Both the position numbers and the translations under genes were made by a program. Under the pieces are notes generated by a model. The model saw nothing but the letters and a program-made list of their open reading frames with translations. It did not search any database and had not been told where the DNA came from. From Picocystis sp. L7 (taxonomy: Eukaryota; Chlorophyta; Picocystophyceae; Picocystales; Picocystaceae), in NCBI GenBank assembly GCA_020975725.1, contig QXJR01000008.1, positions 805,721 to 869,720 of the forward strand: 64,000 nt of DNA, given 5' to 3'. Of the stretch, positions 33,107 to 43,519 are shown piece by piece. The stretch's first letter is position 1, and each line of letters begins with the position of its first letter.

Positions 33107-36100
33107 CTAGCGCGAGCTGAAATTGAGCCGCAAGAGGGCAACAACGCTGCCCAAGCGGAAAAACAGCACAAAAGCAAGCAGGATCAGGACACACCACCAG
33201 CGGAAGGAGTACTCAAAGCCAAAGGAATCCTCCAAAAACTGGGAAAGCGGAACTGAGCCCCCGATTGCCAATGTGATCGGTTCATCAGAATCCCCCAGCT
33301 GACTTACTGCCAAAGCATACAAGGTGTACGAAAGGGGCGTGATCCAATACATCCATATCCACCCAGCGGGAATGTCTGGTTGTCGTCGTACAAAGCCACA
33401 AAACTGCACCCAAATCTGCAAGAAGCTAGCACCCACCAGAGATGAAAGTTGCTGGGTAGGGGTTATATTGACCAAGAAAATCCCGAACATCGTCAAAAAC
33501 CAAAGGTTAAGAAAATTGACCAAGAGGAAGAAGAAGAACTTACCCGCATCACTCGCAAAGCCAATCATGAAGTAGACAGTGCAAACATACAAAATTGCTT
33601 GCACTGCAAGATATGGAATTTCAACCACCTGCAATGCCATGGCGTACGGGAACACAGCATAAGTCCCTGCTGCACGCTCCCTATAGAAAACGGTTCTTTC
33701 CCTCGAGATAATGGGCTGGATGGTAAGCATATTGAAGACACCGAGAAAGACTGTGGAGCTGTACAAGGCCCCAATGATGTTCTGCACATCAGTTTCTGTT
33801 GAAGGGTTAGACCCTTCGTTCCAGTAGACAGAGCCATAGATGAGTGCGATGACAAACGACATCACATATCGTGTGGTGTTGAATGCTGGGCTCCTCCAAT
33901 AGGTCTTCACATTTTTCTTCAAACATTCAATATACTGGGTCTTGCTGGAGGCTGCGTACTCCGAAGAGAATTCAATCGCTTTGGTACCTTCTCTAGGGAC
34001 AGAATATTCTGCAAGCTTCTCTTCATTGTTACGCTTCAAGTCTGAGGAATCGTAAACCTCAGCAAAGTCCGGTCTTCCTTCTTTGATGCTGGAGACTTCC
34101 AGCATCCAATTGGCAGGATTCATTGCCTTCCTGTATGGGGCAGTGCCAGGAACACTTTCCATGTACTGGATGAGGTTGCTGCAGCCGACACCCAAATCTC
34201 CAAAGAAAATGGTCCGTCCGCCACGCTGGAGCAAAAGAAGACAGTCAAAGACATTGAAAATTTCTCTTGAAGGCTGATGAATGGTGCAAATGATAGTGCG
34301 TCCACTTTCACCAATGTTCTTCACTGCTTTCATGACCACGCTGGCAGCATTCGAGTCCAGACCCGACGTTGGTTCGTCCATGAAAATTACGGAGGGATTA
34401 GCCACCAGTTCTACCCCGATCGTCAACCTCTTCCTCTGTTCCGGACTGAGTCCGCCTTCTAGGGGGAGGCCAACTACTTGTGAGCCGAGAGCTTCTAGTT
34501 CCACCAAGGCAAGCATGCTCTCCACAAAATCGTGCTTCTTTTCGGATGGCACGTTGTCGGGTAGTCTCAGCGCTGCACTGTATTGAAGGGCTTCCCTAAC
34601 TGTGGTGAGAGGAGAGTGTATATCCGTCTGCTCCACGTAGCCCATTATCCTTTTGAATGTTTTCTGCTCTTTCGGGTGTCCATTCAGCTTAATTTCTCCT
34701 AGGATTTGACCGCCTGTCTTTCTTCCTGCAATGACATCCATCAATGTGGTCTTTCCAGCACCGCTCGAACCCATCAGTGCTGTGAGAGTTCCTGGCTCTG
34801 CATACCCTGATATTCCTCGGAGGAGTTCCAGATTCTCCTTGGGGTTTCCTGGCATTGGAACAAGGTACCTAATCTTCTCGAACGAGAGAATCAAAGGTTC
34901 CATAGGAAAGTCCTTGCTATCTGAGAAGCCAATAGGGCCGCTGCGAGGTTTTACTTTGTCCGGTATGAATGCGTATTTTTTTGGGCCAGCAATTTTTGCG
35001 AGAATAACAGCAGTTGCAGCGGTAAAAATGAAGTAGAAAACCCAGAGTGCAAGTACTCCCATCCAGATCCAAATCCTGTCCGTAAAAAAACCGAAGGTGA
35101 GGAGCACAGTCTCCCCAATGGGTTCGCCATCGACAGCCCCTCCCCAGCTAGGGGATGTCATTTCATTGATGGCCAAGGCTCTGATCGCATATGCGTAGGG
35201 TGATGCATAGTAAGCCCAGATCCAGTAGTCTGGAATTGCTGTACGCACTATCGTGAAGCCAGACATAGCAATCAGAATGAGCAGGACAGCTCCGCCATAC
35301 GCATTCGCATGGACCATTGTTGGCGCAACATTGCCTACCATGCGAAAGAGGGCGCTCATGCAGCTAGCTTGGCTGAAAATGATAAGGCAGAATGTGAAGA
35401 AGTAACCTGCTCCATCTGTGCTGAAGCCCACCATGAAGTACACGATCGAACTGAAGATGATGGTGTCAATGAAAGCGTAGGGCAGGTACACCACAGCAGC
35501 TGAGAGCACATAACTCGAAGCAGGAAAGAAATTGGCATCCCGTTGCTTGAAAAAGACACTCCGATTGCTATGTGCCAAAACCATCTGTGGCATATTTCCA
35601 AAACTCATGAACATGACGGACGAGAACAATACCCCGAAGAAACCCACAAAATCGTCGGGAACACTCAGGTCGTAGAACAACGTTCCGAGGATGATGCCTA
35701 GCAAGATGTTCTGACAAAGCTTCGCAATCCAAAGCTTCTTGTCCCGCACGACAATCGTGATCCACCTTTTCAGCACGTTTCGATAGAGAGTGCCAAACGG
35801 GAGCGTGTATTTTCGGAAAGCCAGCCCCTCGTCGCTCTCCTGCGATGGCACTGGAGCATCACCAAGCGTACTCAATAAATGCTTCCCGACCTCGCTCTGG
35901 TAGAACGCATGCTTCACTTCTGACAGCGGGACAATGAGGGAGTTCTCAGTCGGTGCCTGTGCATTAGGACCAGATTCTCGATGGTCTTCCGCCACATAAA
36001 ACTTTGCCTGGCCTGCTGGAGTGGTCACTTGCTGCAGAAAGTCTGCAACCTCTACCTCCTCTGGTTTTCTGAAGCCAATTGAAGAAAAAAAAGGCAAAGC

Positions 36101-37201
36101 ACCTTCCCTTGGACCGTGATACAAAAGATGCCCCTCTGCTAGCAAAATTATGTTGTCAAACAGATCAAAGGTCTCTGGCGGAGGCTGAAGGAGGCTGACC
36201 AGAGAAGTTAGCCTGAACTTATGGGTGACAAATACCAAGCTGTCAGCAACTGAGTAGGTGGTGGCTGAATCGAGACCTGTGGATATTTCGTCAAGGAACA
36301 GTACCCGCCGGGTGGACACGATCAGCTCCCCTGTGGTCACACGTTTCTTTTCTCCTCCGCTCACGCCACGGAGCATTCCATCTCCTACTACCGTATCTGC
36401 GCAGTTAGACAACCCAAGCGCTTGGAGCACCACTTCCTCCCGAAACTTGCCGGAGGACAAACTCCCCACCATGTCTTGAATTTCCGGTGCAATATGTTCG
36501 AAAATGGCTGGATCTTCTTTGAGCTTCTTTGCGATACACTCGCCCACGCAATCTATGAATGGGTTGCCTGAGCAGCTACTGGCGAACCTGAAGGTTTCTC
36601 GGACGGTTAAGATAGCAATATGGTTGTCGTTTTGATCCACGTATGCCGAGGTTGTCCTGGGTACGAATTCATCCAAGGATCTGCCATTGTAGGTGATGTT
36701 TCCTTCGACATCCAAATCCTCCTTCGCTGCCATGGAATCGGACAACATCTGCAGCAGGACGGTCTTTCCTGCTCCAGGCGGTCCGAGGAGCAGAGTAGCC
36801 TCTCCTGGTTTCAGCAGCACACTGACGTCATCGAGCAGTGCCACATTCTGTGTGTTGGGTTTGACGAAGATGCTGAGCAGCGAGTTCTTGAAGGAGGACC
36901 ACACGGTTGGGATGCGTCCACTTCCCACGAGGGCTTGCCCACGCACGGTAAGATGGTTCGCCCTGATTTCGACGAGTGGCGGTGTCATGTCCAGCGCTTC
37001 CACGATTTGCCTTCGTGCGTCCACCAGATCCTTGAAGCGTCCCTTGGCGGCCATTTCCGCGGCTTGTTTCCTCGCCACCATGGTGCTGAGTCTTCGCACC
37101 TCCTCCTTCTCTTCCCACTCTCGTTCCATTCGGATGGGCGACTTCCATTCCAGTCCATCGTCCCCCAATATCCCGGCCTTGAGCGCCGTCCACACGTCCA
37201 T
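33107..37201 (-). CDS. full-size ABCG/PDR-type ABC transporter
   Basis: A protein of 1,364 residues from ATG 37201. The order NBD1-TMD1-NBD2-TMD2 is the reverse topology typical of the pleiotropic drug resistance subfamily. NBD1 has Walker A GPPGAGKT (about 140-147), signature VSGGEKKR (about 280-287) and Walker B VLFLDEIS. NBD2 has Walker A GSSGAGKT (about 812), signature LSPEQRKR (about 919) and Walker B VIFMDEPTSGLDS. Each TMD has about six helices, the second beginning after KTYWRSPAFNTTRY. Such pumps export drugs, lipids or secondary metabolites across the plasma membrane. The protein resembles oomycete, plant and algal PDRs of about 1,350-1,450 residues. The open frame begins slightly upstream at a TTG, and ATG 37201 is the first methionine. 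Confidence 0.95.
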   Translation of the reverse strand: MDVWTALKAGILGDDGLEWKSPIRMEREWEEKEEVRRLSTMVARKQAAEMAAKGRFKDLVDARRQIVEALDMTPPLVEIRANHLTVRGQALVGSGRIPTVWSSFKNSLLSIFVKPNTQNVALLDDVSVLLKPGEATLLLGPPGAGKTVLLQMLSDSMAAKEDLDVEGNITYNGRSLDEFVPRTTSAYVDQNDNHIAILTVRETFRFASSCSGNPFIDCVGECIAKKLKEDPAIFEHIAPEIQDMVGSLSSGKFREEVVLQALGLSNCADTVVGDGMLRGVSGGEKKRVTTGELIVSTRRVLFLDEISTGLDSATTYSVADSLVFVTHKFRLTSLVSLLQPPPETFDLFDNIILLAEGHLLYHGPREGALPFFSSIGFRKPEEVEVADFLQQVTTPAGQAKFYVAEDHRESGPNAQAPTENSLIVPLSEVKHAFYQSEVGKHLLSTLGDAPVPSQESDEGLAFRKYTLPFGTLYRNVLKRWITIVVRDKKLWIAKLCQNILLGIILGTLFYDLSVPDDFVGFFGVLFSSVMFMSFGNMPQMVLAHSNRSVFFKQRDANFFPASSYVLSAAVVYLPYAFIDTIIFSSIVYFMVGFSTDGAGYFFTFCLIIFSQASCMSALFRMVGNVAPTMVHANAYGGAVLLILIAMSGFTIVRTAIPDYWIWAYYASPYAYAIRALAINEMTSPSWGGAVDGEPIGETVLLTFGFFTDRIWIWMGVLALWVFYFIFTAATAVILAKIAGPKKYAFIPDKVKPRSGPIGFSDSKDFPMEPLILSFEKIRYLVPMPGNPKENLELLRGISGYAEPGTLTALMGSSGAGKTTLMDVIAGRKTGGQILGEIKLNGHPKEQKTFKRIMGYVEQTDIHSPLTTVREALQYSAALRLPDNVPSEKKHDFVESMLALVELEALGSQVVGLPLEGGLSPEQRKRLTIGVELVANPSVIFMDEPTSGLDSNAASVVMKAVKNIGESGRTIICTIHQPSREIFNVFDCLLLLQRGGRTIFFGDLGVGCSNLIQYMESVPGTAPYRKAMNPANWMLEVSSIKEGRPDFAEVYDSSDLKRNNEEKLAEYSVPREGTKAIEFSSEYAASSKTQYIECLKKNVKTYWRSPAFNTTRYVMSFVIALIYGSVYWNEGSNPSTETDVQNIIGALYSSTVFLGVFNMLTIQPIISRERTVFYRERAAGTYAVFPYAMALQVVEIPYLAVQAILYVCTVYFMIGFASDAGKFFFFLLVNFLNLWFLTMFGIFLVNITPTQQLSSLVGASFLQIWVQFCGFVRRQPDIPAGWIWMYWITPLSYTLYALAVSQLGDSDEPITLAIGGSVPLSQFLEDSFGFEYSFRWWCVLILLAFVLFFRLGSVVALLRLNFSSR

Positions 37202-37323
37202 CTTCGTCGCGGAGGAAGGAACCCCTTCCCTATCCAACGTCCACCCCGTTTGCTAGGGACTGTGTCGGATTCGTGACCGATTCCTTCCAACCGACGAAGT
37301 GAATCGACGGCCTTGACCCACCT

Positions 37324-37356
37324 GAGCCGTGTTCACACCCTCGACCTCGGGGAATG
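37324..37356 (+). repeat. left terminal inverted repeat of the Harbinger element
   Basis: Bases 37328-37356 are the exact reverse complement of 41078-41106, and 37324-37342 of the outermost right repeat. This defines the left boundary. Confidence 0.85.
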
Positions 37357-37862
37357 AAGGGAACGGGGGGAAATTCCCCGCAACCCCCGAGGTCCTCCTC
37401 GACGCATCCCGTGCGAATATTTCATAAACAAAACTTAAAAAACCCTTCCGGGGCGACCGAAAACTACGGGGAGTGTCGAGGGGTTTCCCCTCGTTCCACC
37501 GGCCCCGGGGCCGGTGGAACCCGGGGAACCTCGGGGAGGGTCGAGGGAATCAGAATGGAACATTTTACCCTTAGGTTTTGACCGGCAGCCCCTGCGACCG
37601 GGAAACATGCAACGCCGAGGACATTCTACCTCGGGGGTTGCAGGGAAACGGGGGGGAAAGAAGGGAATGGCGGTAGACGATTCGGTCTCGAAACGATGTA
37701 GGGTTTCATCGACAGGAAGGGTTTCCGAACCGCAATACCCGTGGAGGATCCTCCCGCGAAAGCTCGACCGATTCGAAGAGGGGAAGGCCTGGCTGCGACG
37801 AAGGCACGCGCGACGATCGTGTTCGAATCGACGACCGACAGAAACGACTGCAACCAGACGTC

Positions 37863-39369
37863 ATGGCAAGCGCCGCGATCGCACCCAAATGCTTCTACAG
37901 ACTTCAGGGGGTGATGAAACGGAAATACGGCGTTAGCGAAGTATCGTCGCCCTTCGATTGCAAGCGTCGGAGGAGCCGCGACGAGTGCGTGCAATGCGTG
38001 GCGTGCAGGCGATACTTCCACCGTGCGTGCAACGCGGAATTGCGCCAAATGTTCGCACACGGCCAGGAGAGCGAGACCGATTCACCCGTCGTGGAGGAAG
38101 ACTCTTCGCCGATCCCTCCTCTTGCCGAAGCTGGTGATGCGTCCATGCAGGACGACGTCGATCGATCGGCTCTGTGCTGGATTTGCGAAGCTGGCGACCA
38201 GTTGGAGTAGGTGTCGAATCGCGTACAGCGTCAAAAGTGGCCTCACGAAGTGTACCAACTGACTTTTTTGCTTGCCGTGGATCGTGTGTGCCGATAGGGT
38301 GAACTTTGCTTCCATGGAACCTCAAGCGACGAAATTGGCGCGACCACCAAAGGGCGTCAACTTTCCGTATCGTGCAATTTGGGATGCAGAATGCACATCC
38401 ACGTTCATCAAATTACGTGGTATCGACCTACGCGGAGAGTTTGATGTTGCGCGAGGCAAGCACATGGAAAATGGATGGCAGATGGTGCGGCGTGCAATGT
38501 GTGACAAGTTGGGCGCGCTTGCACCGTGGTTCGTCACGGGAGATGATGACTTCCGCAACTTCTGCGACGAGCACAACATCGATGCCGATGCGTACCTCGA
38601 GGAGGTCTTCAAAATAAAGGCCACGGAGAAGTGGAAGTACCTCCAGGAGGTCTTCAAGGAAAAGAAGCGAGGGACAGTCACAGTCGTCGACGACTGTGGG
38701 AAGGTTGTGAAGAAACGTGCGAATTGCACAGGAGAGGCTCAACTCGACGAAGTTGAGTGGCAGTTCTTCGACATCATGCAACAAGCAATGCTACACAGGG
38801 CATCAGTGTGTCCACCTTCGCAAGTCATACTGCAGAATTGCACGCCTTCGACCAAGTATGTTTCATGCACCGACGGACCTTCACAAGTGTGCATGGACGG
38901 CAAATCTGGAGACGTGCAGTGCAAGGTGTACGAGAATTCTCCTACTGCTGCAACAGATGGTATTGATTACAGTAAGAAGAAGTCCACTCGCCCAGACGAA
39001 GCATCATCGCCCGTTCGTAAGGCCGCACCGCCAATGCCAAAGGGCAGGCGTCCTAGCAACGCAGACCGAAGGCACGACCAGGTGGTCTCAATCATGATGG
39101 AACAGTCAAGTACGGTGCAAGAAACTGTAACACATGTTACAAAATCTATTACAGACTTGCAGGCCAAGCTTCAGACCAATGATCGAGAGGCTCTCATTCT
39201 TGATAGAGCTTTGAAGATCCAGAGAAGTTGGGATGAACGTTTTGCTTTTTTGGCTGCACAGAGCATCCCACTTGAGGTCATCACGAGCTACATTGGGCCT
39301 AGACCAACTGCAGATGAGGCAATTCAGCAAGTGATGAGTTTGCAAGAGGCACTGCGGAAGAACTGTTAG
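37863..39369 (+). CDS. Harbinger accessory DNA-binding protein with N-terminal zinc-finger region, two exons
   Basis: Exons are 37863-38206 and 38298-39369, 471 residues in all. The 91-bp intron (GTAGGTGTCG...CCGATAG) joins ..CEAGDQLE to VNFASMEPQ in frame. Residues about 40-60 carry a Cys/His cluster, DECVQCVACRRYFHRAC, with a further CWICEAG near 110, like a PHD or RING-type metal site. The second exon has the Myb/SANT-like region of Harbinger ORF proteins (FPYRAIWDAECTSTFIKL, GWQMVRRAMCDK, WKYLQEVFKEKKRG) and a coiled tail. In this superfamily the protein carries the transposase to the terminal repeats. Fusion with a zinc-binding N-terminus is not the usual design, and it depends on the inferred splice. 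Confidence 0.75.
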
Positions 39370-39431
39370 CGTGCTCTGCTCCACTCAACCATATAATATA
39401 CTTACTGCATTACTTACATGCGGCCGTGTCT

Positions 39432-40905
39432 TCACCTGTTCCTGTTCCTACGCACCGGCCGTCCCTGTTGCATGAAAAAGTCAGTCAGTCCATCTTTAAA
39501 CACCATTGCTGCTTCCAGCTGCTCCGTCACAACGCTACCCATTGGGTCTTCAGTACCCTCCCCACTGCTGTCCAATTCCTCTACACCCTCTGCCCAGTCA
39601 GCAAGGAAGTCATCATTCTGCAAACCTAGAAAATTGTGGAGTACCATAGCAGCCATGACTGCATGTGCTCCCAGTTGCCAAGACGTTCTGTGTGTGCCAA
39701 GAAGCAACCTGAACCTACCCTTGAGCCTCCCAAAGGCATGCTCCACCACCACCCGTGCACTATTGTGAATCCAGTTGAATCTCCGCTGTTTTTTGGAAAC
39801 TGCACCGTTGTCACTTTTGAACGGTGTCATCAGCCAAGCCTCTAGTCCAAATGCCGAGTCAGCCAATACCATAGGGGGCAACTGCAAAGTGATTGTGTGC
39901 CCGGAAGTATTGAGGAAGGAGATAGGCTTGTACAGCCTCTGCATATTGGTGAGCAAACCATCCTGCGTACCGTGCCAGTGGAGTGAGCATCAAACCGGTC
40001 AGTACACCTGCACTACCTAAATCTATCCAACCATGCACCCTCTTACCGACCTGCAGCATTTTGGTGAAGTGCATCTCCTTGATGACACCACCATCTGCGG
40101 AGGACCCTGCCCATCCACATAACACTGCCCTAAACATCCCATTCCCATCCACATATGCCATGTTGTTTAGGGAGTAGAACCCCTTGTAGCATATGAAATC
40201 TTGCAAGCTGTCAAACTGATCTGCTAGCTCTACCTTGACATGGCATCCATCCACAGCCAGGCATGCATTGGGAAACCCACGTCCAGTGAAGCTGGCTATG
40301 CAAGAAGCAATGTCCGCTTCAGTTGACGGCATCCTAATAAACTGCACTCGGAGACCGCAAATCGCCTCAATACCTCTCGCATAGCACTTTTGCGCAGAGG
40401 ATACCCCAATCGCAAACAACTGACCTAAGCTATGAAACGTGTATCCGTGAGCAAGACGTAACACAGTGAGGGTCAGTATTCTCCTTGGGGACATGTAGTC
40501 GAGTCTCGAGAAACGCGACGGCTGCAACCTATCCCGAACCAGGTCCAAAAGTTTTTCGAAGCTGCTTTCTGTCATACGCATGTGACGCTTGAACGTCTCC
40601 TCGTTCGTTCGTTTTCCAAACAACTCCTCGAAGTTGTTCTGTCGCCTGTCCAACTTCCAACAAGATCGCTCCTGGGCTTCCAGGATATTTGGCAACGCAG
40701 TGTTGGCGAATGCGCTGGACACCACCTCAAGGCACATGACCAGTGCCCTTTGCTGAGTGTGCAGCATTTCAACCATACTTTGCCTCCGCTCGCGTTCTTT
40801 GTCTTCTTCGTCCTTTTCCAAAGCCTCCTGTATCTGCAACCAAGCCACGTACGATTCGTTCACGGTTGGCGCTCGCGATCGCCATGAAGTGTCGAGTCCG
40901 TCCAT
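39432..40905 (-). CDS. PIF/Harbinger DDE transposase (DDE_Tnp_4), probably two exons
   Basis: Exon 1 is 40905-40051 and exon 2 is 39962-39432, 461 residues. N-terminal helices are followed by an HTH region (RRILTLTVLRLAHGYTFHSL). The DDE core comes next: D1 in ACLAVDGCHVKVE, D2 in GWAGSSADGGV, a third Asp in VLADSAFGLEAWLMTPF and the Glu in ARVVVEHAFGRLKGRFR. The two parts are in different frames. An 88-bp GT-AG intron (CTGCAG|GTCGGTAAGA...GGTACGCAG|GAT) in phase 0 reconciles them and gives KMLQDGLLTNMQRLYKPISF. Without splicing this would be a frameshift, but the consensus sites and exact phase favour an intron. The protein cuts and inserts the element. Confidence 0.85.
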
Positions 40906-41077
40906 TTTCAAACACGCTGAAGCGTAGCGCGTCTTTGAAAGCTAGCTAGCTCACACTTCCCCCCAATGGAAACCCAAAGCTCCACCTTCACCGCGCTACG
41001 ATTGTCACGTCGCCCTTCCCACCGCACGTCCAACAAAGAATAGAATCCGAATATTCGCGTCGGAAATCCGGTTCGGA

Positions 41078-41162
41078 CATTCCCCGAGGTCGAGGGTGTG
41101 AACACGCAAATCCTCCCCCGGTTCCCTGGATTCCCCCAAAATAGAGGGTGTGAACACGGCTC
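41078..41162 (-). repeat. right end of the Harbinger element with doubled terminal repeat
   Basis: Two copies of the terminal motif lie about 56 bp apart: 41078-41106 (29-bp match to the left end) and 41144-41162 (outermost, including the GGCTC end). A doubled right end may mean an internal duplication or a second nested end. Confidence 0.8.
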
Positions 41163-41293
41163 TGGGGGGAGAGAAGGGAGGATGGATTGGGGTGACGAGG
41201 GGGCACACCCCATGGGAACAAGACGAGGAAGGTCAGGAACGTCCTGTGGATGAAACACGAGGGAAGGTCCTTTTAGAGACGAAAGAACACGCC

Positions 41294-42877
41294 TTACAAG
41301 ACACACAGGGAGGCGAACAACAGGCACAGTGTCGCAGCGAATGGCATCACAGCAGGTATCGTGCGACCATGCACACCAGAATCTCCATGGTCGTCAATGC
41401 CAGGTACTGGGAACGCGTCCTTCGGAACAATTGCATGCATGCCCCAGTTGCCGTCCACCACCTGAGTGATGCCAAAGTCTACGCCAACCGTGATGGCGCT
41501 CATGGCCAAGTCCTCCGACCAATTGTAAACACGCATCATCCAGTCCCTGGTCTTCAAGTACGCGTTGTCCATGGCGCGGTTCAAATTGTTGCCGCTGCTG
41601 TAGATGCTAGACATGGGATCCTCGAGCTCTTCCAGGTAGTTGGCATACGCATAGGACTGGATCACGTAGGCCGTATCGGTGGAGATCAGAGGAAAGTCCA
41701 AGTCTCGCACAATGATCGGAAGACCCTCCGACTTCTTGTGCAGCGTGATCTTGAACTTCCCGTTGATGCTTGTCTCGATACCCGTTCCATCCAGTTCGGA
41801 GTCGCCCTGGGCCATGTGGGCGTCTCCCATGGAAAGGAGCCCACCCGCTACTTGCACAGGAAGGTACAGGGTGGATCCCTGGTTGATTCTTCTGTTGTCC
41901 ATGTTCCCACCGGTGGGAAGAGGAGGTACAGAATCCACAGGCTCATCGTAGCTCGATGCAAGCCCGATGTTTCCGACATGGATGTTGGCTGGCATCTTGA
42001 ATGCTGCAGTCCCTGTGTAATCTGCGTACGAAGCTTTCGAGGGGTTGTCACTGTTCACTACACCAGTGAACCAAAGGCCAGGCCAAGTCTGCTTTCCATC
42101 TTCACATGGAATCTCAACTCCTGAATACACTCGTTCAGCATTGCTCCAGCCAAACGAGGTACCCTCGAGCGTGCCACTTGTTGGGTTTGTGCAGTTTGTC
42201 AAGGGCTTGGCTTCGTCGTACCTGTACGAGTAGTCTGGTTGCACATAGTACTTTCCATCTTCTTCGACGACCTCATAGATGGTGATCACATCGCGCTGAT
42301 CGTTGGGGTCCACCATGTTGTTTGGCAGGCCCATGTGGTTGCGGTTCTGGTAGCCCCACCACGCTGCTGCGTTGACACCATACGTTTTCCCCGTCGATGG
42401 GTTTGGTCTTGGCGTCAATTCCAGGATATCGATCTGGACCACATCACCAGGTTCAGCCCCACAAATATGAATGGGGCCAGTGAGTACATGAACTCCGTCG
42501 CTCGTGCCTTTCGCACCACGTTGTGGTACCGACATTCCTTCAGCATCCCACTTGTAAATGCTCTCCATTCCAGGATCACCATAGACCATCTTCTCGGGAT
42601 CATCCCCAGCATGATGAGTGGCCATCTCCACATGAATGGTGTCCCCAGAAGTGACGGTGACCAATGGCGGGAGACCCTTGTATGTGTAGCCCCAGTGGAC
42701 GGTATTTGCATTTGCTTCAATGGAAATGTCATCCAAATTACTGGTTCTTTCGCACATGCTTGACACTTGCTCAGGTGTCAGATCGCTCGATCGACGGCCG
42801 AGGACACCCATTCCCCCATTAGCGCTCAGCAACGCGAAGGCAAGGAGTGTGCCTGCTTTGCTGAGGACGGTGGGCAT
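41294..42877 (-). CDS. secreted acetamidase/formamidase (FmdA/AmdA family)
   Basis: A protein of 527 residues from ATG 42877. Residues 1-27 (MPTVLSKAGTLLAFALLSAN...) form a signal peptide. The family fold follows, with NTVHWGYTYKGLPPLVTVTS, DTIHVEMATHHAGDDPEKM, HVLTGPIHICGAEPGDVVQ, NAAAWWGYQNRNHMG, GLLSMGDAHMAQGDSELDGT and TAYVIQSYAYANYLEEL. These contain the acidic and histidine residues of the metal site. The enzyme releases ammonia from formamide or short amides, a nitrogen-scavenging role. The extreme C-terminus (AVMPFAATLCLLFASLCVL) is hydrophobic after a small-residue stretch, as in GPI-anchor signals, so the enzyme may be displayed at the cell surface. Most homologues are cytosolic, which makes this form unusual. 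Confidence 0.9.
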   Translation of the reverse strand: MPTVLSKAGTLLAFALLSANGGMGVLGRRSSDLTPEQVSSMCERTSNLDDISIEANANTVHWGYTYKGLPPLVTVTSGDTIHVEMATHHAGDDPEKMVYGDPGMESIYKWDAEGMSVPQRGAKGTSDGVHVLTGPIHICGAEPGDVVQIDILELTPRPNPSTGKTYGVNAAAWWGYQNRNHMGLPNNMVDPNDQRDVITIYEVVEEDGKYYVQPDYSYRYDEAKPLTNCTNPTSGTLEGTSFGWSNAERVYSGVEIPCEDGKQTWPGLWFTGVVNSDNPSKASYADYTGTAAFKMPANIHVGNIGLASSYDEPVDSVPPLPTGGNMDNRRINQGSTLYLPVQVAGGLLSMGDAHMAQGDSELDGTGIETSINGKFKITLHKKSEGLPIIVRDLDFPLISTDTAYVIQSYAYANYLEELEDPMSSIYSSGNNLNRAMDNAYLKTRDWMMRVYNWSEDLAMSAITVGVDFGITQVVDGNWGMHAIVPKDAFPVPGIDDHGDSGVHGRTIPAVMPFAATLCLLFASLCVL

Positions 42878-43519
42878 TGCGGCGATCCTTTCTTCGGTGT
42901 GAAGGTGATGGCTCGTTGGAAGGTCCCTTGACCTCCGACTGCAGAAAGCTGTTCGCAGGTGGACTTCTTGATCCCTCTTTGAAGAAGTGGCGGAACTGCC
43001 GGAGGGCAGCGCGGCTTTTCGACGGACAGGAGAGGGAATGATCGGTACTAGAACGGGTCCTCCCAGGTAACTCCAAAAGCGTGTGGTCCAGGTTGCCCCG
43101 CCCCTCGATGATATCTGGAAGGAAAGACCCACATGCTCTCTTTTTCACTGGGGAAATGAAGATTGCCGTCCCACGTGGGCCCGACCCTGAGGCGTCCCCT
43201 TCGTCTCCACCAATCGATTTTCCCCGTCGGGCCTTTCCCCATTACGTCATCGATTTCACGTGACTGGGCCGTTCTAGAAGACGTTGGACATTCATCCTTG
43301 GATGGTGGGATTCGATCGGGTATCATAGTAACCCTTTCATTCCTTCTTCGTTGGTCGTGGATCACGCACAGACAGTCCTGGAGCTCAGACGGTCCCAAGG
43401 GTTGGATGGACAATGACAATCAATCTTCAGTTTACTGAAGATGTCGCTGTTGAGGGAAGAACCTATTCGCGATAGAGATGGAGGCCATAGGGAATTGCCA
43501 AGTAGGGTTGCAATTTCGC
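42878..43519. other. intergenic, boundary between gene and subtelomeric block A
   Basis: About 640 bp upstream of the acetamidase, containing its presumed promoter. No coding frame with recognisable features. From 43520 the sequence is repeated elsewhere in the window. Confidence 0.45.

Larger units (their letters stand above)
37324..41162. mobile_element. PIF/Harbinger DNA transposon with terminal inverted repeats
   Basis: The left end reads GAGCCGTGTTCACACCCTCG (37324) and the right end GAGGGTGTGAACACGGCTC (41144-41162), a perfect inverted pair. A second right-end copy at 41078-41106 matches the left end over 29 bp, including the following CCTCGGGGAATG. Between them lie the two proteins a Harbinger element needs, convergently arranged: a Myb/SANT-like DNA-binding protein (+) and a DDE transposase (-). 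Both frames are free of stops once a short intron is removed from each, so the element may be active. Target duplications are not obvious. The element ends about 120 bp upstream of the ABC transporter start. Confidence 0.88.
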
